64,000 nucleotides of DNA from Mikania micrantha (lineage: Eukaryota > Streptophyta > Magnoliopsida > Asterales > Asteraceae), in the NCBI GenBank assembly GCA_009363875.1, contig CM018689.1, forward strand, positions 57,103,741 through 57,167,740, written 5' to 3'. This document shows, one piece after another, positions 45,458 to 57,554 of this stretch. Every line of letters begins with the position of its first letter. The stretch's first letter is position 1. A program made the position numbers and the translations under genes. Under the pieces are notes generated by a model. It ran no database searches. It worked only from the letters and a program-made list of their open reading frames with translations, and was not told where the DNA came from.

Positions 45458-46024
45458 ATCTATGTATGTATTATGTGTGTGTTTATATATATATGTGTGT
45501 ATATATATATATGTACAGGGTTGAAGATTTAGGTGTTATCCAATAAAAAAATTATATTTGGGATTGCAATGTGATTAGCTTGTATCAACCGTAAAATGGT
45601 TAGGTTTGATTCGGTTTTAATTAGCGGGCTCAAAAATCCGAAACCCACAAAGCTCAAACCATAAAACTAAATCGAAATCAAACCGTTAATAATGCTTTGG
45701 TTTGGTTTTATTTTTAAATGTTTAGTTTTGGTTTTAGTTGGTCATAAACCGTTATATACGTTTTCACCTAAAAACAGGAGCACAAAACACCCCTAACAAA
45801 GGGTCGCATAAACTTGCAAGGGAATGAATGAATCAAAGAGACATATCGAAGGGATGAAGTGCCACATATTTTAACGTCGCCTAGAGCCCTCAAATTAGTT
45901 GAGCTGGCCCTGAAATGAAACTCAATACTTTGAGAAAACCCTTCGTGGGATTCGAATCCAAGATCATTTGGTTTCTGAGCTTTATCCTATCATCAAGATA
46001 CCGCTAGGTTATAATGCCTTAGGT
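45121..46024 (-). mobile_element. tRNA-derived SINE, split by a hAT element
   Basis: SINE body is 45121-45218 plus 45921-46024 (about 202 bp). The imperfect target duplication is ACCCAGCTTATTACTT (45105-45120) and ACCCAGTTTATCACTT (46025-46040), 14 of 16 matching. On the minus strand the B box reads GGATTCGAATCCC (about 45951-45963). The shared text GGATCACT...CCGATCATATCCAC matches the SINE at 38585-38804. A hAT element (45219-45912) sits in the middle. Confidence 0.8.
45219..45912. mobile_element. hAT-type element inside a SINE
   Basis: 694 bp. The ends are CAGAGCCGGCTC on the left and, reverse-complemented, CAGGGCCAGCTC on the right. Flanking 8-mers GGATGAAA and AAATGAAA agree at 6 of 8 positions. 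It interrupts a recognisable SINE, which confirms the borders independently. It contains a TA/TG microsatellite (about 45418-45515) and no transposase. Confidence 0.75.
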
Positions 46025-46040
46025 ACCCAGTTTATCACTT

Positions 46041-46359
46041 GATTAAGAGAAATGGAATCCATATTGTTGATAATTCGGAAACCAATATGGTTTTCTAAAG
46101 TTAACATACGCAATTTAGACTCTTTACATGGAGTTAAAAAATAACTTTATCTTAGATAAAATTTGTTATCATGGTGACATGGTGTGGTTTAACCAAAGAA
46201 TCAATAGAGAATAATACAAAAGTAGGAATGGTGCTTCTAAGTTTCGTAGTTAATATGTTAAATAATTATTAAATAACAATTTTATCTTTGTTATTGCAAG
46301 TTATTTATACAATAAGCACTATATACATAGCGAACTCAAAATGTTTATTTTTGTCATTC
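46041..46359. other. spacer, nothing recognised
   Basis: AT-rich host DNA between the SINE and the TRIM-like element. Confidence 0.5.
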
Positions 46360-48128
46360 TGATGGATTAGCCCCTTTTAATACACACAAATGCAAACAAT
46401 TATATTCGTAAATGTGCAGAGAAATAAACTTTGATGTTTTCAAACTTGCTACATACTCATTCATGATGAAAATGGCTATAAATAGCCTTACAGAGAAATT
46501 ACGTGGGAACCAAAATAATAATAAACATACTAAATTAAACTAAAGAACCGGACAATTGATGATCAATTCTTTTACCAACGTGCAGCTCAATCAACGTACT
46601 CTTCCTAAGAACTCAGTCAAATCATAACCAAGTCCACTAAATTCAGTTAACCATGATCCACTGTATTACCAGGTACTCGTGAACAAACCCGACTTGACCC
46701 GAACAATCAAGATTATCCAACATTCACCCCCATAATCTTGATGTGGGTTCTTTCTTCTTTCTTGGTTGCTAACTTGCTTCAATTAACATGCTACTTGCTA
46801 CCTTCTTAAAAACACATCGGTTCTTGTCTCTTGCTTGATCGGTTTACAAAGATCCGATTCTTCTCTTGCTTCTTGCTATGGTTCTTTCTCTTGCTTTGAA
46901 CCTACTTGCTTGCTTGCATAGTACTTGCTATTGCTTACGTTTCTTGCTATCTTGCTAACAACCGGTATCGGTTTTCTTGCTAAACTTGCTTCATGCCTTC
47001 GAACCTTCATTCTTGCTCTCTTGCTATTTGAACCGCACCGGGTCCTATTTCTTGCTACTTGCTACAATGGTCTTTGTAACTACTTGCTTGCTTCAAATTA
47101 GACATCCTTGCTTCCTTGCTCTTTCTTTCATTTTTTTAATGTTTCTTTCTGCCGATCAGAAGGGGCCCTTCTAGCTTCTACCATAGTCATTCTTCACTTC
47201 CTTTTTTTTTTCGTGAATATCCAATCAGTGAATATCCAAGCAAACTGAAAATCACACTCCTGTTAAAAAATATTTCATTTCTTTGTGAATACAACACCAA
47301 AAGAAACTTCAAACTTAAGATGCCAATTCAGCAAGGGCCTGCTCCGTCTGTTTCTTCTCTTCACGCTGGAACGGTCTCTCTCAACGTCTTTCTCGAATGT
47401 CTCGGTCTTCCTTGTCTTCGCTCGTCTCAGGCGCACCTCCTGTCTTAGTCGTCTCGGTCTCTATCGTCTCGGTCTAAGATTCTTTCAACCGCTGGTCTTT
47501 ATTGCGGTTCGTCGGTCTTCACCGGAATCTCCTTCGGGCCGTCTTCTTCTCCTCCGACGTCGTCTTGCAAATGCGGTGCTGCTTTCTTCCTTCCGGGCTC
47601 GGCGGCCCTCTTCCTTTCTCGTTGATTTGAAAACCGCCTGTCTTTCTTTCTTGCTCTCCTCATGCTTGCTTCTTTCTCTTCATCCCCACAACCAAGGGCT
47701 GCTAAACTTTCTCAATCCCGACTCTCAAACCGACAATCTTTCTTTAACCTTGCTCTGATACCAATTGATGGATTAGCCCCTTTTAATACACACAAATGCA
47801 AACAATTATATTCGTAAATGTGCAGAGAAATAAACTTTGATGTTTTCATACTTGCTACATACTCATTCATGATGAAAATGGCTATAAATAGCCTTACAGA
47901 GAAATTATGTGGGAACCAAAATAATAATAGACATACTAAATCAAACTAAAGAACCGGACAATTGATGACCAATTCTTTTACCAACGTGCAGCTCAATCAA
48001 CGTACTCTTCCTAAGAACTCGGTCAAATCATAACCAAGTCCACTAAATTCAGTTAACCATGATCCACGGTATTACCCGGTACTCCTGAACAAACCCGACT
48101 TGACCCGAACAATCAAGATTATCCAACA
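46360..48128 (-). mobile_element. short non-autonomous (TRIM-like) LTR element
   Basis: Target duplication CATTC is perfect (46355-46359 and 48129-48133). Two LTRs of exactly 363 bp lie at 46360-46722 and 47766-48128, TG to CA, with a few substitutions between them. In the minus sense the LTR is followed by a primer site TTGGTATCAGAGC (initiator Met) at about 47753-47765, and a polypurine tract TTATGGGGGTGAA precedes the other LTR. The 1043-bp internal region encodes no gag or pol. It has CTTGCT-rich DNA (about 46780-47130) and a C/T-rich block (47330-47700). A 157-codon frame at 47285-47758 runs antisense to the element and is low in complexity, so I do not call it a gene. Confidence 0.9.
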
Positions 48129-48133
48129 CATTC

Positions 48134-48595
48134 GACATGTGTGATAAGTGACTCATCCTCTTCCCATGTTTTTTTATATGGATTTTTAAGAATCATTCCT
48201 CGTAATCTCGCGAACCATATTGGGTCACAATTCAAAAATCCATACTAGAGTGACATTTGTGCTTGATTATCGACATTCAAACAACGTTTAGTTAAGTGAC
48301 TTCTCAAAGTCGATTTAGTTTTAGGTTTAAGAAAAGTGTTGTGGGTTTTGCATTGTGTCTTTCAAGATTGTTTGACATTTCATATAAGTTGAAATGTTAA
48401 AATTTTTCTTTGTTTCTCGTTGTAGAATTGGTTTTCACAACGACGGGTTTATTTGAGGAAGAAATACTAACACCACCAAAACTTTAGCCGCTTCTTGAAC
48501 TTGTAATTGTGGTTTTTTCAATAAACTTTTGAAAAATTAAAAATGAGAGCGGTTTCAAGTATTTTTATAGTGTCTTTGAGTGTTATAGATGTGGA
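48134..48595. other. spacer, nothing recognised
   Basis: No gene is recognised. The text TCGATTTAGTTTTAGG...GAAAAGTGTTG near 48310 recurs near 49410, so an old duplication spans this area. Confidence 0.4.
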
Positions 48596-48840
48596 GAAGT
48601 TGTGCGATCATAACTAAACATCTCCCATTTATTTAAACAATCATATGAGAGCAAAATGATCCAAAAAATTAGGTTAAATGGTTATACATTTAAAATGACT
48701 AGTTTCAGATGTAGAGAACTTGTGTGATCATAGGAAAACATCACTCATATATATAAAGGGTCATATGAGAGCAAAATGATTCAAAAAATTAGGTTAAATG
48801 GCTATATAAGCGATTAAAATGACTAGTTTTGTTAAAAAAA
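48596..48840. repeat. diverged tandem duplication, about 120-bp unit
   Basis: Two copies of a unit sharing TCATATGAGAGCAAAATGAT, CAAAAAATTAGGTTAAATGG and AAAATGACTAGTTT. Confidence 0.75.
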
Positions 48841-50295
48841 CACACACACACAATCAGTTAAGCGGTTTTCTAACGGCTAGTTTATGGTTCAATGACTACT
48901 TTTTAAAAAAAAAGGTTAACTGACTTCTACCCCAGTTTCAAATTATCTGGTTCCTAACCGGTTTGGCCAGAAATCTCATAACTGGTTCATAACTGTGAGT
49001 TTCTTCAGTACCCAAAAACTAGCCTAAAAAACCTAAACTAACACCGGGTCGGTTGTTTTTGTCTAATCAACGTAACCAGGATGAGCTTTTTATCACTTTA
49101 ATCAACCCAAGGAAAACAATTTTAGACATGGGCCTTATTCACAAGATCTGTGGGCCGAGAATAAAAAACTCTATCGGTTGAAATTGGGCTCAGATTAACA
49201 GTTGGAACACATGAGAAAGCAAGTCACAAATTGTGATGAGCTGAGACCAAGAGGAACAGAAGGATGGCAGCGAAACAGCGAATGCGCCATATATGGCTCT
49301 TTTCCTGAGTTTTATAAAGAAAAATAAAAATTAAAAAAATAAAAAAGAGAAAGAAAATAGAGTAGAAATGAAAAATATAATTTTATTTGTGTTTGAAGTC
49401 AAGGCAAAAGTCGATTTAGTTTTGGGTTTGAGAAAAGTGTTGCACTTAAAATCATTCCAAATGTATTTATAACCTAAACCGCAACTTCGGTCAATTTCAA
49501 ATCTATATCCATAACCATAACAAATTGATAGATTAACCATTAATAGGTTAGCCTCCAGTTATGGTTTGGTTTGCTTAAATTCTATTAATAATGAAATTGT
49601 TAAAAAACTAAAAAGGATTTGAATTATAAATATATTGATGATGAAAATCTAAGTAAACTAGTATAATTTTTGAATAATTGAGAGTGAGTGAAGAAAAAGC
49701 AAACAACCATATGATCAGTAACCAATCTCTTAATATATTTAGTGTCACTTGTAACCCATAATATTTTCATTTAATAAAAAGTTATAGCTTACCTTCTATA
49801 CTTAATTTGCATCATAATTTCCTGAGAAAAAAAAAAGAAACACACACACCAAGAAATATTAAAAAAAACAAATATACAATAATCGGTTCAGTTCGGTTAA
49901 AGTCAGTTAATGATTTGGCTTAACCATAACTATAACTAAAGGAGTCGGTTAATGGCTTAGCTTAACCATAATCTTCTGTTAAAGTCATTTTCGGTTAAAA
50001 TCGGTTATGGTTCGGGGCGGTTATCGGTTATTTTTTATTTATGGTTATATCATGCAACCCCCCCCCCCCCCCCAATAGGCAAGTTTTTCGTAAGACGCAA
50101 GCCTCTTTGGATTGTGATTTGGATTAAGATTGTTTTATGAATTCGTTCCACTTAAAATCATTCCAAATGTACCGGCAGAATATATAACAGAGCCACGGAG
50201 GTTCTAAAGAAAATATTAATCCCAGCCTGATTGATGGCTGTGATAGAGTCGCTAGATGATCTACGCGGATATGTGGTTACCCCAGTCATGCATTC
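48841..50295. repeat. GGTTAAC-rich repeat spacer with poly-C tract
   Basis: This contains repeats on the theme CGGTTAATGGCTTAGCTTAA and GGTTATGGTTCGG (about 49880-50050), as in AT-rich MITE-like families. A run of 16 C (50058-50073) follows. A 22-bp direct repeat CACTTAAAATC...CCAAATGT lies at 49443 and 50149. No coding region is seen. Confidence 0.45.
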
Positions 50296-50756
50296 TATCT
50301 TACTAATGTTTATATATAATAATAATACAAAATTTTAGGATGTTCTCTGTTATTACACAATTTGATAAAGAAAAAGTAAATAGTTAATAATAATGACTTA
50401 TAAATTATAAAAACATATTACGACTTATAAATTGTTGGAAACTTTTTATATTTATAATAATTTCATTTTTTAAAAGTGTGGTTTTTAATATTAAAATATT
50501 TTTTATTATATTAATAAATCCCTTTTAATTATAAAAGTTATATATAATATAATTAGTATTTAATACTATTATGTAATATATTTTTTAAGATTAAGAACTT
50601 TTGTAAATTGAAAAGGTATAAAGAATATATAATTATATAATTACTATTTAATAAAGTTGTGTATTAATTAGGAGAAAGAATCGAGAAAAGTAACGTAAAG
50701 ATATCTAGATTTGTGACAAGTGCCTCAATTATTTTGATTTATTAAGTATAATAGAT
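50296..50756 (-). mobile_element. decayed Helitron-like fragment
   Basis: The high-coordinate end (GACAAGTGCCTC...GATTTATTAAGTATAATAGAT) resembles the 5' end of the element at 4445-4829 in inverted order. The 3' hairpin end is too eroded to place. A further 5'-end-like piece lies at about 59130-59176. Confidence 0.35.
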
Positions 50757-50799
50757 TATGATTATCGTCACCACCACCGCCGCGGCCGTCGCCGCTACT

Positions 50800-50905
50800 A
50801 CGATAATTATATAGAAATGTAAACGAGAGTACGTTGAACCTCACAACATTCACCACCTCACACACCACCTTCATAACAACCTTGGTACCTTATAAATTTT
50901 TTTGG
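50800..50905 (+). promoter_or_regulatory. orphan leader/promoter copy of the 59-64 kb gene family
   Basis: The text GAGAGTACGTTGAACCTCAC, AACATTCACCACCTCACA, CACCTTCATAACAACCTTGG and TACCTTATAAATTTTTTT matches the leader just upstream of the three tandem gene copies at 59.9, 61.8 and 63.2 kb. It ends abruptly at GGGAACGAAAATTC, and no gene body follows. It is an isolated remnant about 9 kb from the array. Confidence 0.7.
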
Positions 50906-51547
50906 GAACGAAAATTCTCAAAATGCCCATTTTTATCGAAAATTGCCCCAAATTTTCCATTTGACTTCCCCTTCCAGAATTGTCCATGCCCTTAACGGGC
51001 GTCAGCGCATATTAATTAACGGGTAGGCGCCTCTATAGGATCCAGTTAAAACTTGTCATCTGGCGTGTTCTCTGACGCACACCCGTAATTTCAAAATTCT
51101 TTCCACTGGCGGCCGCTCGTTAAGAAAGAAAAAAACTAATTTTAACGGGCGTCATTCTTACAGGCGCCCGAACCACCTTCACAGGCGCCGAATCTACCTA
51201 ACAGGCGTCGACTTTTTTTTCTTCCTGAAATGCGTTTTTTCGAAATTCACCCTAATAGGCGCCCGCCAGCTTAAATTAACTGTTTTTTTAAAAAAAATAT
51301 TTGGTCGAGCGGGATGGATGTTTACCGACTTTATTTAAATGGCGTTCGACCTTAAAAAAGGTATATATATTTTGTGTAAATGTGCTTAAATTAACTTTCT
51401 TCTTCAATTGTTTGGTACAATTAACTGTATTGGAGATTACAATTGTTTTCTGCATTGGTGGAAATTAGGAAGTTAAATATGGTAGATATGTTTATCTTCC
51501 TATTGATTGTGTGCGACGTGCTGTATGTCTTCCTTGTAAAATTAGTT

Positions 51548-51759
51548 TTTTTTTAACAGCTAAACGAGTCCTCGGACCCAACAACCCACACGCTGCGACC
51601 ACAAACCTCTACCAACCCCCGGAAACATCTAGGAGGAAACTCACACTGACAAAACCCCCTAGTTCACCCAGAACATTTTTTTGCTCTAGGCGAGACTCGA
51701 ACTCAAGACCTCCCATTGCTGGTGGTTAAGGAGTACCAATAGACTGTAAGCCCAATGAT
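51548..51759 (-). mobile_element. tRNA-derived SINE in the MULE transposase
   Basis: Target duplication CCTTGTAAAATTAGTT is perfect over 16 bases (51532-51547 and 51760-51775). On the minus strand a B box GAGTTCGAGTCTC is present, and the T run at its left end is the A tail. Removing it rejoins the reading CLPCKIS-YQELID of the MULE pseudogene. Confidence 0.9.
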
Positions 51760-52848
51760 CCTTGTAAAATTAGTTACCAAGAACTAATTGATTTAATTTC
51801 TTTTCGTTTTGGTCTTTGGGAAATAAGTCGAATATCATATAAATTTTCAACATACATATATCCTGTTGATATATGTGACGAGAACGATATGTCTGTATTT
51901 TCAAAAATAGTTGCAAAAAATCAGGGTGAAATATGTTATTTATATGCCGTTAATAATGTTAGAGTTGATCAATTTCGTGATAAAAAGATTTCATGACATG
52001 ACTTTAATTCAAAAACAAAATTTGTAATTCCTGATGTAAACACTTGTGTTGACAATTTTACTGATTTTAGTCAACAACCTCAAGTTAACTCTGATTTAAA
52101 TAATCAAGATTTTTTAAACGATGAATCCATACCAGATTTTGAACCCAAACTTGTCAAATTGAAATTTTCTAAACCGTCTTCATCTTCACATTCCATTGTA
52201 AATAAAATTTTAAAGATAAAGAAGAACTAAAACTAGAAATCTCATTGATGGCATTAAACAAATGTTTTGAATTTAATGTTCAAAAGTCGTCAAGACAGAG
52301 ATTTGTTGTGGTATGTTGTTTCAAAGATTGTGACTGGGTTTTAAGAGCCTCTAGTTACAAGGACACGAGCGCATTTCATGTGACTTATTTTAACAATGAG
52401 CACACATGTTCAAGGACGCAAACATATCCTTATATCAGAAATGCAAACAAAAAAGATTAGGGTCATATCATAAAGGACCAACTTATGGACTGCGGACGTG
52501 TTTGCTTTGGAAAAGAAATAGTTAAAGACATCAATTAAAGGTTCAAGGTAAACATATCATACAAGCAAGCATGGCAAGGAAAACATTATGCAGAACAAAT
52601 TTTGGCTAGATCAACTGAGGAATCATTTGCTAAATTGCCTGCATATTGTCATTATCTTCAATTAACCAATCCAGGAACAATAACTCATATTTCGAGGGAC
52701 GTGTTTAACCATTTTGAAATGGTTTTTGTTGCTATTGGTGCGGCGGTAAGTTACGTTTTATTAAAAATATAATATTAGCATATTATATACTTATTAATAC
52801 TTATTTGCAGGTTCGTAGTCTTGTTAATTGTTTGCGTTCTATAAAAAT

Positions 52849-55469
52849 TGTGACACCCGACAATTTCAGGTAAATTGTGACTCTTACATTCTTTACATTT
52901 CACATTCATACTTGTTGCATTTCATTTAATTATGTCTAATTAGATGAGTTGAACACAAACAAACTATGAAACGATAGTTCGAGGAATTATCGAATCGTAC
53001 ATTGCACATTGGTTTTGGAAACAAAGTGTGGCAAACACAACACTAACACAAAAAAATAATTCGAGGAATTATTGAATTATGCATCACACGTTGATTAGGA
53101 TTAATCAAGCGTGCAAACACTTCGTTTGACAATAACACAAACTATCGAAGATAATTCGAGGAATTATCGAAACACACACACGAGTCCCACGAACGTTGGT
53201 GATCAATCAAACTTATGTGCTATTTTATGCTTATGTGCTTAAACATGCATTAGATGTTTAGGGTAAGCGTTAGGAATCGAGTACGAGCGAAATCGAATCA
53301 TCGTAATCGAAAAACAAGTAAATGGACCCATCGCGGTACGCGAACATCCCTTGGCGAAAGGCTTCGCGGTACGCGAAGAAAAACCGGGAGTCGAGACTCC
53401 CGAATCCCATCACGATACGCGATAAGAATTTTTGATCGGCCTTCGCGGTACGTGAAGGCCATGAAGATCGAAAAGCTCTTAAAAAGCCAACCCAGCTTTT
53501 GTTCGGTTTTCACTCATCATCACCGAACTTCTCCTCTGTAAATCGACCAAAACCCCTGCCAAACCCACCCCAAACCTCTGTTAACACCATTGGAAGCCAT
53601 TCTTGGTGATTTGGAGCCATAGGAACATCAAGGAAGATCGAGGAGCTCCCAACCGACGAGAAGATCGAATCCAGCCATTGTAGCAGCTCCACAACCTCTG
53701 TCTAACTCGAAATCAGTCCTCTAAGAGCTTCTAAGGTAGTTTTATACGCTTATTAGTTGTGAGATCATACATGCAATGGGTAAAAACCCACATACAACTC
53801 CATATGGTTATTGTGCTCAAATTTGTTGGTGATTGGTTATGTAGTTGTTATAGATTTACTGATTTTTGAGTATAGTATTGTTTAGACTTGAGTTTGGTTG
53901 AGTTATGTTTGATTTGGTGATGATTTAGGCAAACTTGCCATAAAAGGAAACTTTTATGTGCATGTCTAGATGTTGCTAAATATATATTGGAGTGTTTAGA
54001 AACACATTTGGATATTTGATTTTGTCAGAAACATGGTTTTGTAGAAACTTACTATTTATGGAAACTTTTAAAAATCAAAAGAGGGCTTTTGATGTTTTAA
54101 AATGTTTTGATGAACTTTGAGTATTGGAATATGCTTAAAATGGTTTCTAAGCATATTGGAAACTTTGATTTGTGAAAACGAGTTTTTAAACGAAAACTTT
54201 CCAAATAAGGAAACTTTATTTGAGCAAAACGACATAAATGGTGGTTTATGCGCAAACACTTTCCTAAATCGGATTTCGTAGCAACACTTTCCTAAATCGG
54301 AAAACTTTCTAAAATTGGTAACTTGTGTGATTAGAGTCATAGGATGCATTTTGATGTCTTATGTGCATTAAGGCACATAAACACAACAATTGTGTCACCA
54401 ACGATTCGTCGAGTCTCACTAGTTAACACACACACTCGGTTGAGCACACCGACACTTGGAGTTGTATGGGATACAACACACCACAAAACACATACTCGCA
54501 CCTATAACCTACTAGCAGGATTGCTAGCATTCACAGACACGAACACACAAACACATCGGAACTGCTTAACAGGTGAGTTTACGGCCCCCTTTTACTTTTC
54601 TAACCTTTGGGGGAGAAAACACTGCATTACAACTGTTTTGAACAAACAACTCATTTTGTTTACGTATGGACATGCTTTATCACTATATGTATATGTGTGG
54701 ACCACATCACAACTAAAAGTCCTCGCGATACTCCACGGATCGTTAGTAGCGCGTAACGCCTAGCGTGGTAATCTTGAATAGTACTATTTGGGCCTGACAA
54801 GCCCCACCCATCGCGCCTGGGAGGCCAACCCGACTGGAGGTCGGAATGGGTGCAATATTGACCAACACTTTGCCATTGTCTTGTGATGGACATGGCGGGA
54901 GGCACAATTGTCAGCTTCGGTACAACCCCGCATATAATATAACTGTATTGACTAGCTATCAATCGATACTGCATTGTAATGATATGTAAATAGCAACTCT
55001 TATTTTAAACATTGGATGTTTACTGCTTATGAAAAACACGTGCTCTCACCAACCTTTGTGTTGACCCTTTTACTCGCATGTTTTCTTAGGTAGCTAAGGC
55101 ACACACATAAGGATAGGATGCTAGGCGGAGTCCCATGCATCGGCTCTAGTGTCTTAGGACGTTTTGAGAAACATTTATCATTTGATATGTTATGTAATAT
55201 TAAACATCTTTAATCGCTTCCGCAAACATTAAACTTATGTTGTTTTGAAAACTTATTAACGCTTCCGTAACTTTTCAACCATATCTGTTTGATATTATCA
55301 ACTTTACTTCCGCAACTCTGATTTTACAAAACTGATTTATCCAAGTAATTGGACGTACGTGTACAACCAGACATGTAGGTCTCGCAAGTTGTGTGACCGG
55401 AGACTGCGATCCTGCAAGATCAGCCAGCCGTCACGTCCCCGTCCGGGACGGGAGGGCCGGGGTGCGACA
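52849..55469 (+). mobile_element. solo gypsy LTR (2.6 kb) in the MULE transposase
   Basis: Ends are TGTGACACCCGACAATTTC and GGCCGGGGTGCGACA. Flanks AAAAT and ATAAT agree at 4 of 5 bases. No primer site, gag or pol lies inside, and the host MULE reading resumes on the far side (SIKI...IIDGAHLKG), so it is a single LTR. Near 53330-53460 it carries TCGCGGTACGCGA dyads, the same motif found inverted in the young gypsy LTR at 24.3 and 30.3 kb. Frames inside, including 139- and 104-codon ones near 54344-54974, are not recognised as genes. Confidence 0.78.
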
Positions 55470-56853
55470 ATAATTATTGACGGGGCACATCTTAAGGGAC
55501 TTTTAAAGGCACCATGTTTTTAGCCGTTGGTATGGATGAGATAATTAAATCTTACCTATTGCATTCGGTGTCAGGAAAACGGAATCCGGGGAAGCATGGA
55601 CTTGGTTTTTGTCAAAATTTAAATAAGGCATTGACGATCATTCAAATCTTGCAATTATTTCAGATCGAGCCGCTTCTATTGATTTGGCAATAAGGACAAT
55701 ATATCCACTAGCATATCATGGTCTTTATTGCCGACGTTTGATGATGAATTTACGTCTGAAGGGTAAAGCACAAGAAAACTTGTGGTGGGCTACTTGTAAG
55801 GCTTATACAGTTGCGAAATTTGATATCAACTTTTACTCACTTTGTAGTAACCGTTCCAATATCTGAGACACGCTCATGAGAGTTGGCTTTCCAAATTGGG
55901 CTCGATCACATTGCCCTGTGCAACGATTTAATATCATGACATCGAATAGTGCCGAGTCTATTAATGCCTTGTCCGGAGTGCAAGAAATTTATCAATCACT
56001 CGGTTAATTGACTTTTTCGTTGATTTGGTTCAGAAATGGTATTTTGAACGACGACAACTCGAAGGTTCACATAAACACTTTTTATGTTAATTTTCATATA
56101 TTTTTGCTGATTTGATCATATTTATTGATAATTTATTTTTTATTTTTTTTTAAAAAATAAGCATTATCTAACCGCATGGGCTGAAAACAAAATATCTAAA
56201 AGAATTCAGAATGTAAGACTTGGTCAGTTCAGGGTATAGATGAGTATCAATTTAATGTAGCCGACGGACGTCACCGCAGCGTTGTTGACATTTACAACAA
56301 AAAATGTGCTTGTCACAAATAGCAGTTATATGGTTTACCTTGTGGTCATGTGATTGTTGTTTCAAAATTATTAAAGCAGTCCGAATGTTATAAATGGGCA
56401 ATGGATTGATTTACAAATGACATACATGTGGCCACTTACACAAAATCTATACATCCGGTAGCAGATGAATCAGAATGGAAGATAAATGAAAATGATGACA
56501 CATTGGAAACACTGTATATGGATAAAAGACAAGTCGGTCGTTCTTGAGAACATAAACGCATACGCTCTCGTGGTGAGGAAACGGGTCCAACAATATGCTC
56601 AAGATGCATAATAAGGGACATATGCATTATGAGTGTAAAACACTTTTAGGATTACAAATGGGTTCATCATCAAAACAACATAGAAAAGAAACTAAAACAA
56701 CATTTGTGGATGTTGAGAATTTTCGCGATTTTGTAGCGGGGTCAACCATCTAAAAAGATTATTGTTATGATTTGAATAACTTTTAATGAATCTGTTATAT
56801 TTGTGTCATTTTAATTTTGTATGTTTGATAATAAAGTAATGCAACATTAAACA

Positions 56854-56889
<36 letters not shown>

Positions 56890-56896
56890 TATGGTT

Positions 56897-57262
56897 ATTT
56901 TGAAAACAATGTGTCAATGAGAAAACCGCGAAAACCATTCAAAAATCATGTAAAAAGAACGTTTTTTTTAATTCTTTTACATGTTTGTAACATTATTGGA
57001 CACATTTTTATAAAAAAATAAAAAAAGCGCCGACTAAATATTTTTAAAAAAAATATTTTATAAACCCACGTAAAACCTACGTAACAAAACGTAAAAACAT
57101 TATTTTTTTAAAAAAATATTTGGTCGGCGCTTTTTTGATTTTTTTATAAAAATGTGCCCAATAGTGTTACAAACCTGTAAAAAAATTCAAAAAAAATGTT
57201 GTTTTCACATGATTTTTGCATAGTTTTCGCGGTTTTCTTATTGAGATGTGGTTTTCATTTTA
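56897..57262. mobile_element. foldback (MULE-type MITE) hairpin element
   Basis: Two arms of about 165 bp, near 56909-57075 and 57095-57250, are reverse complements of each other over most of their length. Shared text includes TCAATRAGAAAACCGCGAAA, GGCACATTTTTATAAAAAAAT (GGACACA in the left arm) and AAAAGCGCCGACYAAATATTT. The loop is short (CCCACGTAAAACCTACGTAA region). The outermost right text (CATTTTATCTTTTCCC) resembles MULE ends. A (TA)n tract at about 56860-56886 precedes it. Transcription would give a long hairpin RNA. Confidence 0.75.
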
Positions 57263-57554
57263 TCTTTTCCCTATTACAAATATTCTCCAAATATTACAAC
57301 GTAAGAGATATTGTTAACATAAAAAAATCGTATCAAAACATATCTTTTCAAAGTTATCTCTGTTAAGAGCAGAAATCTTTCTTTAAAGTCTTGTACTTTA
57401 CGAATCAGCAATCTTGTTTCGAAGTCTTCCAACTTTACATATCAGTAATCTTGTTTTAAAATCTTCTAGCTTCATCAATAACTAATTTGGCTTCGAATTT
57501 CCCTGTGATTTTTTTTAAAAAAATTAATAACCAATATAAGAAATTATAATAATA

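Larger units (their letters stand above)
51460..56752 (+). pseudogene. MULE (MuDR-type) transposase pseudogene, interrupted twice
   Basis: Pieces in order. The N-terminal MULE segment carries YGRYVYLPIDCVRRAVCLPC and, after the SINE, YQELIDLISFRFGLW. The MuDR zinc-binding-like domain (52245-52457) has CCFKDCDWVLRASSYKD and CSRTQTYP. Then come SYKQAWQGKHYAEQILA and an apparent intron (52746-52810, GT-AG) leading to VRSLVNCLRSIKI. A solo LTR (52849-55469) splits the DDE domain just before DGAHLKG (about 55480). Decayed catalytic-domain pieces follow, then a SWIM-type finger (CACHK*QLYGLPCGHVIV, about 56305-56355). Multiple stops and shifts make it inactive. A SINE (51548-51759) also interrupts it. 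Terminal inverted repeats could not be paired with confidence; the left end may lie near 50906. Confidence 0.8.

Noticed and set aside
45951..45963. tRNA-gene-like B box
   Set aside because: No cloverleaf can be drawn; it belongs to the split SINE. The same holds for the B boxes near 17055, 38730 and 51690.
47285..47758. 157-codon open frame
   Set aside because: It is antisense to the TRIM-like element, low in complexity (Leu/Arg/Ser) and ends at the primer binding site.
50058..50073. Run of 16 C as a G-quadruplex or functional site
   Set aside because: A plain homopolymer next to AT-rich repeats is as easily slippage or a sequencing artefact.
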